Positions 11,500 through 23,858 of a stretch of DNA of 64,000 nucleotides are shown one piece after another. The position numbers and the translations under genes are program-made. Under the pieces are notes generated by a model. That model was not told the origin of the DNA, ran no database searches, and saw only the letters and a list, made by a program, of their open reading frames with translations. This DNA comes from Pithys albifrons albifrons. Taxonomy: Eukaryota; Chordata; Aves; Passeriformes; Thamnophilidae. The stretch covers positions 6,589,513 through 6,653,512 of the forward strand of contig NC_092497.1 in the NCBI RefSeq assembly GCF_047495875.1, written 5' to 3'. Numbering within the stretch: position 1 is the stretch's first letter; each line of letters begins with the position of its first letter.

Positions 11500-13713
11500 A
11501 AACACAAAAACAGACAACGAGCCCACTCATGGACAAAAAAAACCCAAACCAAAGCAAAAAAAACCCCCAAAAATATCAAACAAACAAACTAAAACCCCCA
11601 CCCAAAAGCAAATGTATTAAATCATTTAATCATTTTCTTTCCTCATTGAAAAGATGTTATTTACCAAAACACTGCTAGCTATGCCAGTATATCCCGTAGC
11701 TGTATATGCACATGCATAAATGATGTCTCACCTATTTTGAACTGTAGAACTTGAGTTTAAGATTGCTAAAACATTTGTAAATGTCTCTTTAAATGATAAA
11801 TGTACTTCCCTGTTTGATGTCTTGTACCTTATTCTGATTAAATTGCAGATCAGGATGAAGTATACTTCAATTACTGTGCTAGTAGGGTTGGGTTTTGTGT
11901 TTGTTTGTTTGTTTGCTTATTATGATAATAATATTTTAAAAATGGTGCTCCACATTGTAGAATTCTGATTTGCAAACCCATTTATATTTAAAGAACAATG
12001 TTTCATTCCAAAGCTGATCAATGATTTTCACATGGATCCTACCCTCCCCTTTAGGCCAATATCTAGAATATGTTTCTACAGTGAAGCATTCCCAGTAGAA
12101 AACTTGCAAGTCTAGAAGTGTGCAATTTATTTCAGTTTAACTAAGCCATAACAATGCCCTCAAGTGGATACATATCTGTAATCTCTAGCTGTTCATCTGA
12201 GCACTGTGGTTTTACACTGAGAACTGAGTTCTCTAGGTTATGTGGTAAAGGAGAGCAGGAACACATGCAAAATGTTGTTCTGTGGCCATGAAACACTCTC
12301 TGCATACCCAGACACTGGCTGAAGTAACTGAGATGGGTTTGCAGACTCTTGGGAAGGAACAAGATACTGAACATGAATCCAGTGTGTCATGTGCAAGATC
12401 AAGGCTGAAAAAAGGTATCTCTCAATCCAAGAGTGATGACAGACACTGCTGTTTCAAACCTGAGTGGTGATGATAGGTGGTGATGTCTCATGATTAAACT
12501 TGTATTACATGTCAATAGTCAAGGAGAGTATCACACATGCTTTGGAAGCACCTGCATATGCTCATAGTGCAAATCTTTCTGGGGCTCTGGGCAACACAAA
12601 CAAGGTGCTAAAGGTTTTGATGGGAGTTTGAATCTGTGCTTGGTTCAGAGTCACAGTGTCTAAGGAATGATGTCTCAGGAGCAAGTCAAGTGTCAACTGG
12701 CTCTCTTACCACGAATCTCCCTTGACTAAAACTCAGTATCTTTCCTTTGTGTGGAAACTGACACAGACTGTTTGGCATTTCCTGTTTCTCTCTGCCCTTT
12801 ACAGCTGTGTTGTTGCCCTATGATCTACCCAGCTTTGCCTGTTACGAACCATACTCATATAATGTCTTAGTCTCTGGACTCTTTTTTTCCCAGTATTGCA
12901 TTTCTTAAACTGACATTGTCCACCTCTCCCTCTGTATTTTATAATCCTACTTGCTCTTTACAGTAAAATGGGCTGCCTAAAACCTTTTGTAGCTCACTTT
13001 GACCTAAATTTTCACATTCTTAACCACTTTTTTTTTCCCCATGAATTCTGCAAATTGTGTAGTAGAAAACTTTGGGTTTTTTCTTTTCCCAGTGAGTATT
13101 TATCAATCTTATTCTCATCTCTTCAGACATAACTGAAGTTGATGCGAAATTTCTCAGACTTTTCATAGAGGCTTAATGATTTGCCTGGGTAACCAGTATA
13201 TGATAATCTTCTGATTCACCTGGAAATGCCTCAGTGTTCTTCAACTTTCTGCAGTGCTGAATGGTCCAGGTACATGCCCATGTTTTAAAGATTTCAAAGA
13301 AACTTAATGGTTGATAGTAACTCAGCAGGAGTGGAAAAGGAACTGTGATCCTTTCTATAAATACTGAAGCAAAACCACAGACAAACAACCGAAGCAGTAA
13401 CAGCACTAGAAACAAAGAGGTTCTTTAACAGATCCTGAGTCATCCATTATTTCTGCATGTTTTATATTATGACCCCCTGCACCTTAAATATCAAGAGCAA
13501 GATGACCCCATCAGAGAGATGGAAGGGAGAGTATAAGGGCCATTGAGCACTGTGATTTTTCTCACTTTATCACAATTACAGAAAACCTGTGCTAAATAAC
13601 ATGATCTTGTTTTTCTGTGAAAATTCAGAATATTTAGTGTGCTAACCAATTTCTTGTAGTCATTCTGTTTTGGGGCTTATGGTTTAACATCATCTTTGGC
13701 TTGTGGCACCCAA

Positions 13714-13765
13714 TTGCGCACAGCAGGGGTCAGACTTACAGACTGAAGGTTCCTGCTGTGCACCA
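13714..13765. other. Imperfect hairpin
   Basis: GCACAGCAGG at 13718-13727 is exactly complementary to CCTGCTGTGC at 13752-13761, with a 24-base loop. Extending outward gives about 14 of 17 paired positions. It may be a remnant of an unrecognised repeat. No function is assigned. Confidence 0.4.
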
Positions 13766-15388
13766 ATGTACTTTATTCTCTTTCACATTACACTAGACAT
13801 GGGCCCAAAGCACCTGCACAGACACAAGCCTCGTTGAATGCCTGGAAACTTAATATCCAGAACCGAATATGAACTTCATGGTTGACTGACCATGCACTGA
13901 ATTAAGCCTCTGTATCTAAATGTGATAGATGCTATCTTGGCTAAGACACTGATGTCTGAACCAAGAACTTCCAGTTCCAAATAAAAGCAAAAGATGTTGC
14001 AGCATAAGCAAAAAAAAAAAAAAAAACCAACAAAAAAAATACCCAACAAAAAAACCCACCACATATCTTTTTTCCTCTGTTGTGTCTTGTAACACACAGC
14101 TGGGTTGCAGATACCTCCAAAATTAAATGACAGCAATCTCAGGTTTATCTGTGTTTTATCTTCATTTCACAAGCATTTAACTTATCATCTAAAAATCATA
14201 TTAGACGGTACAGCAGAAAGTACTTCAGAACTTCTCACTTCAGAAAATTGCTGTGAGAAGTCTACTGTGGTTGAATGTGACAGAATAATGCCCAGTTCTC
14301 TCCTAACAGTGGCCAGGCACTCGTGTGGATCCTTTTTAGGTGGCTGCTATGCAAGTTGGAATTTTTAAATTCTTAAACTTCATTATATTCTGAAAGAAGA
14401 GCCTAGAACCACTGCATCAATGACAGAGAAACAAAAAGAGAAGCAAAACTAATTTGTGAGATGTAGACAGATTTATAAGAACAGAAAATAGTATTATCAT
14501 GATGTAGTTTAACCAATGAATTTCATTCATGAGCTTATACAGCAAATACTTGTCCACGGATGAATTACGGCATGGCCTTCATAGAGTGTGGGGAAATGAA
14601 ATTTTAATGAAATAATATTAGGTACCTGTGAGTTCATCATGACTCAAAATTATTCCAGTTTTGCTGTTACAAATGGTTTTATATCAGAAAGGTCTCCCAG
14701 ACCCTGAAACTTTTATGCAATAATTTCTAGCTTACAACAGCCTCTGTGAGAAATTTTCTGTATGTGTTGACTACAATCAAATCACTTCTTAGCCTTCTCT
14801 TTAATAAGGTAGGTAGTCAGAGCTGCCTATGAGTCTTGTCTAGAAGGCATGACTTATCCTCTCAGTCCTTTTTCTGAACCCCTTCCAATTTTCTCTCTAT
14901 AGCAGGAATAACAATGCTTTCCATATCACATAAGATCAGGCTCTATTATTTCCTCCTAATTGCTAATCTCTAGGATTATGTTCAAACAGAAACATGAAAA
15001 GTATATTGTTATTGACAAGAATTAAAAAAAAAAGTAAATGTCCCATTTGCTAGATTTAATTCAGTCAGCTATTTATTTTCCCTCTTAGAGAAAACTGGAA
15101 TGAGTGAGAAGGGACAAGCTATAAGGATGGCATTGCTGGTGAAAAAGTTTAGTCAGTGCCCTCTGGATGACAACCAAACGTGCCCCAACAAGAATTGCTA
15201 TCTGGGCAGTTAAACTGATATGTCTCCTCCCATTCTAGTGCCATTCGTTGTGACTCAGCAGGCACTTTGGGGACTCTTTACAGCTAGCATGCAGGTGTAG
15301 GACATTACACGAATGAAGTGAGGACAGTTTGCGTGATGATCACAGCTGCAACAGTGACAGTCATTGACCCTGGCTTTTCAGAGTTATT

Positions 15389-15412
15389 TGCTTTGCATTA
15401 ATCGGCAAAGCA
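15389..15412. other. Short hairpin around an ATTAATC core
   Basis: TGCTTTGC (15389-15396) and GCAAAGCA (15405-15412) are perfect 8-base inverted arms around ATTAATCG, a homeodomain-type core. The left arm plus core also reads TTTGCATTAAT, which resembles a POU-type octamer. The surrounding 15340-15500 is non-repetitive and could be a conserved non-coding element, but that cannot be judged from one genome. Confidence 0.25.
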
Positions 15413-16045
15413 CTTCAGCTATTTATTTTTCTCCACTTTGCAATCCAAAGACATTAACACCAGCCTTGGAATGATTGCCAGAATAGGCCATTTCACTTGT
15501 CTTTTCCACCCTCTCACTGGGATATTATTCTAAGTTAAATATATCTTTTGTTGTGAGCCGCATGGAAGTGTCAGTGTCACAGCACTACTGCAGTAGTGGG
15601 CTAGCAACCAGATCCAATTTGAAAGCTGCCGATGACACAGACCTCTGCCAGCACGGCTCTGTCAATGAAGGAGAGTCAGAGATGCTGTTTTACTGGGAAA
15701 GGGCTAAAAGAAGGGGAGTACACTTTTAACAGCATAAAGCATTTCACTTCTGGGGTGTCACCCTCTTACATTGCTGCAAAGACCTGTTTTGGGGGTAGGG
15801 CTGTATTGAACTTGGCCAGGCAAAAACTGTGCAAGGAAAATACCCCAGCTGAGTTACAGTGAGAAAGTAAAAAAATGAAAAAGGACATTTTGATCTCTGT
15901 GAAGTTTGCTCTATTCCTATGACGAAGCTGACAGTGACTAATTCCTTGCTAGGAAAGGTCAGCATGTTACATAAGAGCAATCATGTTAAAGGTGTCTCTG
16001 GGCTAATGTGTAGGGCCCTGAGTATATTGAACTCTCACCAAATTT

Positions 16046-16235
16046 TCATAGATTTTTAGAAAGGTTTGTGTTGAAAGGGACCTTAAAAATCATCAAGTTC
16101 CAATACACCCTGACAAGGGGACACCTTCCACTAGAGCAGGTTGCTCAGAACTCCATCCAGCCTGGTCTTGAACTCCTCCAGGGATTGGACATCCACAAAT
16201 TCTCTGGGCACCCTGTTCCAGTGTCTCACTGCTCC
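16046..16235 (-). mobile_element. CR1 LINE 3' fragment
   Basis: On the minus strand this is a degraded CR1 3' end. On the + strand the marks are TTGAAAGGGACCTTAAAAAT, then CATCAAGTTCCAA, then the GGGACACCTTCCACTAGAGC and AGGTTGCTCAGA blocks, and finally CACCCTGTTCCAGTGTCTCA. The terminal tail octamers are nearly lost. It is 5'-truncated, and only the ORF2 end or 3' UTR remains. Confidence 0.8.
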
Positions 16236-17127
16236 TCATTTATCTTGATTTATTTCTATTCTTAAAGGTTCCAGTTTACACGTCTAAACAAGATTATGGT
16301 GAAAACCATCAAAACTCCCATTCCACCAAAAAAAGACCACCCCAAAAAACCCCAAACCTAGCCAAAAACACTTCCTGTCTAAAGTTTCTCTCTTACTGAG
16401 GTAAAATTTTAGCTATATTTTTATCATAAGCATCAAAAACAAGTTTATCTTGGCTACTACTGCAATCTTTTAGAGAATTGCAGAAATTAATATACATATA
16501 TATATTTATATATATGTATCACATATATATACGTATGTATTTGTAGATATACAGAGGTAATTCCTTCATAGAATTCACAGTATTCCACGTAGCTTGGAAT
16601 TTTTTATCAACATGACAATGAAAACAAAAAGTCCAAACAGATATGTTAGATGGTTTGAAAGAATTTACATAGCTAGTGACAGACAGTCTTCCCAGGTTGC
16701 ACAGTGTTTGGCTGGCCAAGTTCAGCTACAGCCTTACTGGACCTTGAAGCAATGTAAGAGCATGAAACTCCACTTCATAGTGCTATAATTTTATTTTCCC
16801 CCTTTCTGTTCCAGTGAGACTAGGCCATGACTGTTCCATGGCAAGCGTCTTCTTTGTCTGGAAACCGCCAATATCTAAACTCAGCTCTTTTAGATCTATT
16901 TCTCTAATGGTGACTTTGTGTAATTTTGTCAAACTCTGGATAAAATTACTGGCCAGAAACCAGAACTGAGAAACATCAAGAGAACATATCCATTTGCAAT
17001 ACTACAATGTGAAAACAGTCTCCTAAATTAATGTATTCCCAGTGTCAATTTTCTTCTCTGCATATCTTTCTCTTTTTTTTTTTTTTTTCCACCGGAACAA
17101 ACCAAAAGAAACACACATACACATGCA

Positions 17128-17164
<37 letters not shown>

Positions 17165-20010
17165 TCACACACATACACAGTAAAAGGTCTTCTCAAAAGT
17201 ACAAATTAATGAAAAATATCTTGGAGTTTTCTTCTCCTTTGAAGATATAGTAGTCTTGTTTTCTGGGCAAAGTCATACATAACTGCAGTTGTGTTAATGG
17301 AAACAGGAGAAAAATATCTTGGTACACAAGGAACTCTTTCCAAGTGCATCAGCTAGTTCTCCAGGTTTTTAATTGTTTGTAAAGAAGAAGCACAAAGCCC
17401 AATTCTGCTAAAACCTCATGCAAATCTTCTGAAAATCTTGGAAAAGCAATAATAAATTGCTGTCACTGTCATAGTTTCATGTACACTGTGTTTTCTGCTG
17501 AACTGATGTAATAAGATGAAGAAATGAACTTCACCGGAATGGTATTTCATATCTGCTCTTTTGTATCTTGCAATATCCTTTCTGATCAAGTGCCCTATCT
17601 CTGGAGCAAGTATTGATTTTCACAGCTGAAATACAATGTCTCAGCATGCTAACCCTCATTCACACAAACTTCCCTTTTCCAACACTTTCTGCCTGTCTTA
17701 TAATTATAAAATGTTAAAGGTACAGCTGCACATTTTCTTTAAAATTAAGATATTTGCTCAAAAAAACCTCCCAAAACAAAAAAAACCCTGCCAAACACAA
17801 AAAAGTCAACTTCAAAGCTTTCAAGATCATTTCTATATTCCAGAGTTCAACAAAACTCTTTTAAATCTTTCTAGTGCTCATTTTTTTTCTCTACTTTTAG
17901 AAGAAATCTATTTGATATTTTTACAATTCATCTTTCAGGTATTTCAATTTCTTCTGCAATTTTGTACTTAGTTGTATAATAATATACATACCTTCCACAA
18001 ATTGTTAGAGATGTGAAGTAGATAGTTGTGTACAATGTGGACTGTACATACGCCTTCTACTTATACCATTAAAGCAACTGATGTGGGACATTCTCCTCCA
18101 GAGAGGTAATTAATTTCTACCTGTATGGTAGAACTAATGTGTGAATATATTACATGTTTTGAATTTATATTCAATGTTCAGCTCTGTTTTCCCAATTGTA
18201 AGTAAATCTGTGGATGTGAGGAATGTTGCACTATCTATCTCAGACCTATACCTCCTACTGAGAAAGAGTTTGAATTCCGGTAGTCTTTTGTAACACCTAA
18301 AGCAAGTAGAAATGTTTAATACAGGATTGATTCAACCAAACGTCTTTAATGACAATAAAAAACAATCCTATGTCTTTTCAAGGTACTTCACCAGACATCA
18401 GCAATTAGAATCTCACTAGCTAAATCTCATTGAGTTACAGCCTAGTCAAGTTTAAGCTATGAGTATTCAATGGTGTGTGTTTTCATCTGTTCTTTTTAGG
18501 GGCTCCTATTCTGCTCCCCATTACATCACTGTAAATCCAAAGGGACACCACAGAAGTCACAACTGTTATTCTGTTTCTGGGTGAGGTAAAAAAAAAAAAA
18601 TGTAGTGACACACACTTCATTATTATAGAGCTAAGGTGGCCCAGTGGTACCTAATGGCCTTCCAGAATGAAGAGAGTACCTAAAATTAATCTTCTGAAAA
18701 TCAAGTAATGAAGCGTTAAGGTACACGTCAATCTGACCTTAATTCTTCCCTCCTTGAGCAATGACCCAATACACTCATAATACTCAGACTTATTCTCTGC
18801 CTTTTTGGACAGTGAAGAACTTTGAGGGAACAGGGTATGCGCAGGGGAGGATGGGATATGAAACCTTCTTTCTGCTGTGAAAATCTGGCCCTTACATGTA
18901 AGATTTGGAAACAAGTTCTTTCCACTTGCTCTGCCCAAAGCTGCACAACTTCCCAGGACACTTCAATAACAGCTCTTGCATCTACCATGGTATGTCTATA
19001 TAGAGCTCATGAAACCTCTGCATGAATCCTGTTTCCCCTTTCACTGCTGTCTTTCTCTACAGGAAGGAAAGACTTAGATCTTTTGCCTATGGTGTGACTC
19101 AGCAGACAACATCCTTTCAAGTACAGATCCAACATACTCATGGGGTGTAGGAAAAGCTGGAACTCACAGATCCCCACACTACAAAAGCAAATCTGCTTTA
19201 CTTCTCCAGATAATCTCTCCTCCACTTAATACAGCTTTACTGAATTCAGCTGGAAAACAGATATTTCCCATGGGCTGTTAACAGCACCCAGGAACTGCAG
19301 CTGTGTTTTATGATTTTGGCCTGACTCTTGTTTTCTTCCTCTGCTTTAAGTCCTCCCTATTCTCTCTCCTCTAATTCTGTAGCAGTGCTTCTGCTTGCCC
19401 TTAATTTATCCAACTAGCCTTATTCCATTATATTCTTCATAACTGGTACAATGACAATGTTACTCCATCCAAAAATGTTGTGAGTTTTTCCTATTAAGGG
19501 ACTGCATATTAGCAATGCTTGACCTTAAGCACATTCAGGTCCACTGTTCAGCAAACCCAGTTATATTACCCTCACCGCCTTTCATCTTCCCCTCTAGTTA
19601 ATCAGAGCTGGTGCTCTGTTATAATAATTCCCCAGCTGTCCAGCAGCCTTTCTCATACATCTGCTTCGAGAATGTGTAATTTATTATCTTTCAGAAGTGG
19701 CTAGAATCCTATCTAAATTAGTTCTACAAAAGTAGCAAAGCACCTTTTTAGAAGTTTGTATTGTGTTTGGTTTAGTGTTTTGGGCTTTTTGTTTGGTTGT
19801 TTTGGTTGGTTTGTTTGTGAGTTATTTCAGGCAAAAGAACCCAACTCCTGTGTGATAGAAAAGATCAAGGAAACAAGTTGCTTGTCACTAAGGGTCTCTA
19901 AGAGCACTTTAAGAGTAGTTAAGATGACAGTGAGGAATGGCTTGATTAAAGGTGACTTTGCCGTGAGGAAAAGGATGTGCTCCACTTCAGACGTACTGTA
20001 ATACAGAAAT
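16236..20010. other. Unassigned DNA with TA and CA microsatellites
   Basis: No gene was recognised. It holds an AT/ATGT-rich tract at 16489-16541 and (AC)16 at 17129-17160 with imperfect CA units on both sides. Open frames are short and overlapping. Confidence 0.5.
17129..17160. repeat. (AC)16 microsatellite
   Basis: An uninterrupted 32-bp AC dinucleotide array, flanked by imperfect ACAC/ATAC units from about 17110 to 17178. Confidence 0.95.
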
Positions 20011-20112
20011 GTAGAATCACAGAATGGTTTGGGTTGGAAGGGACCTTAAAGATCATCTAGTTCCAAGTCCCCTGCCATGTACAGAGACACCTTCCAGTAG
20101 ACCTCAATGCTC
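20011..20112 (-). mobile_element. CR1 LINE 3' end
   Basis: The + strand shows GAATCACAGAATGGTTTGGG, then TTGGAAGGGACCTTAAAG, then ATCATCTAGTTCCAA and CAGAGACACCTTCCAGTAGA. This is the reverse complement of a CR1 terminus. It is strongly 5'-truncated, with about 100 bp left. Confidence 0.88.
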
Positions 20113-21802
20113 ACACATCCCTATGGGTGGTCTTTTACCAAGGAACAGGTGCAAGATTTTAATGTATAGGGTCTTCTCATATCTTAAACCAAGCAGGTAC
20201 TTGTTTTGTACAATAAATTACAAGGAACGGTAGAAAAAAAATGCGGTTTCCCTGCTGTTTCTTCTGCTAAGGTATGTGAGTAGGATTTGGTTTTAATGAC
20301 ACCAGCTTGCCTCTTGCAGTGACTTCATGTTTGCCACCACAACTTCTAGCAAAGCTGCTACTTGATCGTACTGTTTCTGCATTTGCATTTCCAGAGAATT
20401 GAACACATCTTGTGATAACTTTGCCACTGTTTTTTTTTTTTTTTCCCTAGGAGTAGGTGGAGCTGTACTACAAGTGAGATAAATGGAAAAGTAGTCAAAA
20501 TCATGCTGTGTAGAATATGCCAGGAAAAAACACACTAAACAAACCAACTCCAAAAGACTTTTCTGAGAAGCAGCTTATCTAATTTCAGCCTGACAAAGCA
20601 TATGGATTTTATATTGATACAGAGTCTTGTAGAAATGCCAGGAAGAAGAAAGATCTGCGAAGAACATGTTCAGGCATGTGTTCTTCATGATGGTCTGTGA
20701 TGCTTTTAATTAAAAATTGGGTCTCAGGGATAAACACAGGAGATCTGAGCTTCCTCCAAAGTAAAAAGGGAATAATTTTCTCAAAAATATATTATTTTTG
20801 TATCCAGTTTTATCATTCAACTACACATTTTGTTTTCATCAGTTTGTACAAGGATATTTTTGAACACCTTTGAAGAGGTTTGTACGGTCCTGCTTTACAT
20901 TGTTCTCAAACCCCTCATACACTGGAGGGTGCTCCAGCCTAACTTTTTTTTTTTTAACTAGACCAGACTTCTTAGCTAATTTTCTCTCTGCTACTTATTA
21001 GTTTTCCAGTTACACGTCATTTTTACTTGTGAAGGATAAAAAAAAGCAAAAAACAAAGTAAGGCAAGAAAAAGCAAAACAAAACAAAACAAAATAAATAG
21101 AAGACAGGGGAAAAAAAGGAGAGGGGAAAAAAGAAAACTAAAAAGAAAAAAGGCTTTTTAATAAATTTCATATTGCAGAATCAATGCAAGTCTGGACAAG
21201 AGTGCTGGATTCTTCTCTGTCTCATGCATCATCAACAAAATGGTCAGCAGCTCCGCTTGCTTTGCTAGCAATGGCTCAATGACAGAAGAACATGGTTTGA
21301 TTTTCATATCCCAGCTTGCAGCCGTACTATTGTCAATCAAGGGAAAAAAATAAAAAAGATTTGCTTTGATATGCATCACGAACATCTGACCTGAAAGTCA
21401 CTGTGAGATTCTTAAAATGGCATTTTCTAGAAACTTTTCCAATACTTTTGTTTGTTTATTTTCTGTTTAAAAATACATTTTAAGAGAAATCTACTTTCTA
21501 TGACATCTGATTAAAATTATCAGTGATGCTTTGGCTTTCTAACTGTCTGTTTGGGGTTATTTTATATTGATGTATTAGTAAAATTGTACTAATAGTTGTT
21601 GTAGGAGTTTTGTTTTTGTTTATTTTGATGTGGTTGGTTGTTTGTTGGTTTTTTGCTTCTTTGTTTTTTGGGATTTTTTGTATGAAGGGAATGTTTCAGT
21701 TAGAGAGAAGACTTCTCTCCTCTTTCACATTAATTTCATTGCTTAATATGATTATTCCAAGAAATTGAATAGGAAGGTTATCTCTTTGAAAGTAGTTAGC
21801 CT

Positions 21803-21853
21803 TATATATCTATATATCTATATCTATATATATCTATATATATATATATCTAT
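21803..21853. repeat. TATATCTA/TA microsatellite
   Basis: Imperfect TATATCTA units pass into plain TA units over about 50 bp. Confidence 0.9.
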
Positions 21854-22121
21854 AAACACATTGTAAGCATAGAAGTTATAATTTGCTACAGTAAATAAAA
21901 AATTGATATGTTAGGATAAAAGTCAGGAAAAATCCTCTGCCAGTATGTTCATAATCTTATTATTAAATATTTGTGATATGTGATGGGGAATTATCCGTTA
22001 ATCCAAAATATGCATGGAGTGCTTGAAATACCTGCTCTCCCCCAGATCAGATATATCCTTTCTAAGCAGGTCTTTGTTCTGAAAGTAATTCATCATAGTT
22101 ATCACATGTCACAAAGTGTTA

Positions 22122-22161
22122 CACCATGTCATTTTGCATTGCAACGTGACATGACATGGTG
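22122..22161. other. Nested palindrome (11-bp arms, inner TTGCATTGCAA)
   Basis: CACCATGTCAT (22122-22132) and ATGACATGGTG (22151-22161) are perfect 11-base inverted arms. The 18-base loop contains TTGCATTGCAA (22134-22144), itself a 5+1+5 palindrome. ATGTCA or its complement appears four times between 22106 and 22157. No repeat family is recognised here. Confidence 0.45.
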
Positions 22162-22512
22162 CAATTAAGGAAACACAATGCAATAGCTCCTATTAAAATA
22201 ACATTAAAAAAAAGGGAAAAGAAAAAAGAAAAGGAAAAAGGGAACTTATTTCCCATATCAATTAATGAGTTTCAGTTCCAAAAGTCTGGGTGGAGAAGAA
22301 AATCCTGAGATTAAAACTGAACAAGGGCTTGAGTCAATTCCCACTGAAGACAATAGGTATCTGCACATCAGGGAAGCATGCATGACTTTTTATTAAAGCA
22401 CAACTCAGATCAAAATTTTAAATCTGGATTCATAGGGCTAAAGAAAGGAATTACCAGCAGGATCTCTTGATTCTCATGACAAAAACTGGTGTACCATTAA
22501 TATTTATTATTA

Positions 22513-22625
22513 ATATGGCTCTACAGGGACACAGCACTGTACAATGCATTGGTTTGGTCCAGGAGAAAAGGATGAAAATAAACAAACTTCATTGGTCCCC
22601 GCAGTAAAAGAGCTTATAGACTAAT
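22513..22625 (+). mobile_element. Possible ancient amniote repeat fragment
   Basis: The segment contains CACTGTACAA and then, about 60 bases on, TGGTCCCCGCAGTAAAAGAG and CTTATAGACTAATT. This resembles a widespread old amniote repeat whose end reads roughly CTGTACAAA, then GTCCCTGCCCCAAAGAGC, then TTACAATCTAA. I cannot name the family with certainty. The match is weak and divergent. Confidence 0.35.
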
Positions 22626-22658
22626 TGCCATTCCGTTGTCTTTGACGTTTATTAATCT

Positions 22659-22967
22659 TTGAAGGGGTGGATTTTCACCCAGTGTCTAATATATTTCCAA
22701 CTTAACAGATATTTTAACAGTTCAATAAACATCGGGAAGACAGAAGAGCTTTTCAAGCTAAAGGCCGATACTGGCACAAGAACAAGTGGGTATAAACAGA
22801 TCATGAATAAATTTAGCCTTGAAATTAGAAGGAGGGGTTTTACCATCAGAGGAGCAGAGTTCTGGAACAGTCCTTCAATGGGAGTAGAAACATCAAACAG
22901 CGTAACTAGTTTAGAAATGGAGCTTGATAAATTTATAAATGAGATTATACGCCATGGTTGCCTATAG
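22659..22967 (+). pseudogene. Old CR1/L3-like LINE ORF2 C-terminal end
   Basis: The + frame reads through 102 codons. The layout TGTRTSGYK, then FSLEIRRRGFTIRGAEFWN, then a Val/Ser-rich segment and FINEIIRHG matches the C-terminal tail of CR1/L3-type ORF2 proteins (a TRTRG block, R-L-x-I-R-x-x-F, W-N-x-L-P and a final amphipathic segment). The endonuclease and reverse transcriptase parts are absent. It lacks the usual Leu-Pro after Trp-Asn, and there are no CR1 tail octamers downstream. An unusually readable frame in an old element is noted, but exaptation is not shown. Confidence 0.55.
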
Positions 22968-23858
22968 AAGGAGACAACTTGTTTTTAAAGGTCTAGAAAG
23001 AATCTTCTAGTCTTATAAATACAGGTACTACAAGGAGAGGCTAAATTTGAAATAGAGAACTCATAAGTGTTCAGCTCACAAAAAGTCATGCAGAGACCCA
23101 AATTTTCTGGGTTTCAAAATTTAGAGACATTGTTCCAATCACCTTCAGTAAATATCTGTTTAAGAAGCACCTTCTTTAATCTTTCTAACATGGATATATG
23201 CATTTTCACCTTCCAACACTGAAGTGCTCTAATACATGTACAGTTGAGAATAACAAATTTTAGCAGATTTGGTTGATTTTGAATTGGTTTTGCTTTTTTT
23301 TTTAATTGGCACATTTTTAATTTGATGTATTAATGATTATTTCAATCAATCACAGAGCTAGCACACCTTCAGGTATAATAACTTGGATAAGATATCATGA
23401 AGTTTTTAAAGAGAAGATAAATAAGTCATGGTGTTAACTTTAAGCTAGGGTTACATTTATGATTTCTTTCTTTCTCTCATCCTTTCACTGCACACCTTGG
23501 GTCTCAGAAATCACTTTTTTTTTTTTTTTAACCTGAACAGAAATTATTTTTTGTAGGAAAAAACATTCTGTTGGGATTATATTGACTGGGGAGCTGAAGG
23601 ATCTAGATTTTGTTCACAACTCTGTTGAATGGTTGTTTTGAATCATAACTTCATCACAGTTTTATATCTTTTCATACCCAAGAGTTGTTTGGAAAAAGAT
23701 TTATTTTTATTACCAATTTCATGTGTAGTTTGTGCTACAACTATTAAAGATGGACGTAGGAGAAAGAAAAGTAACTAAATGTTAGAAGACATGAAATCAA
23801 ACATTATTAAAAAGTTATAAGCTTTCAACAGAAGCACAACAATTGCATTCACATGAAG
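22968..23858. other. Unassigned DNA
   Basis: No gene or element was recognised. Short T-rich and A-rich runs occur. Confidence 0.5.

Larger units (their letters stand above)
9876..16045. other. Unassigned DNA with T/G-rich and G-rich simple tracts
   Basis: No gene was recognised. Contents include a T/G-rich tract at 10242-10345 ending in (GGTT)n, a G-rich quadruplex-prone tract at 11463-11499, A-rich runs at 14010-14060, and the two palindromic sites listed separately near 10.7 kb and 15.4 kb. Open frames here are short. The frame at 9782-10204 starts inside the SINE and is not a gene. Confidence 0.5.
20113..22510. other. Unassigned DNA with A-rich tracts
   Basis: No gene was recognised. 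It holds an A-rich, low-complexity tract at about 21035-21155, an ATCT/TA microsatellite at 21803-21853, the nested palindrome at 22122-22161 and a further A/G tract at 22205-22242. Confidence 0.5.
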
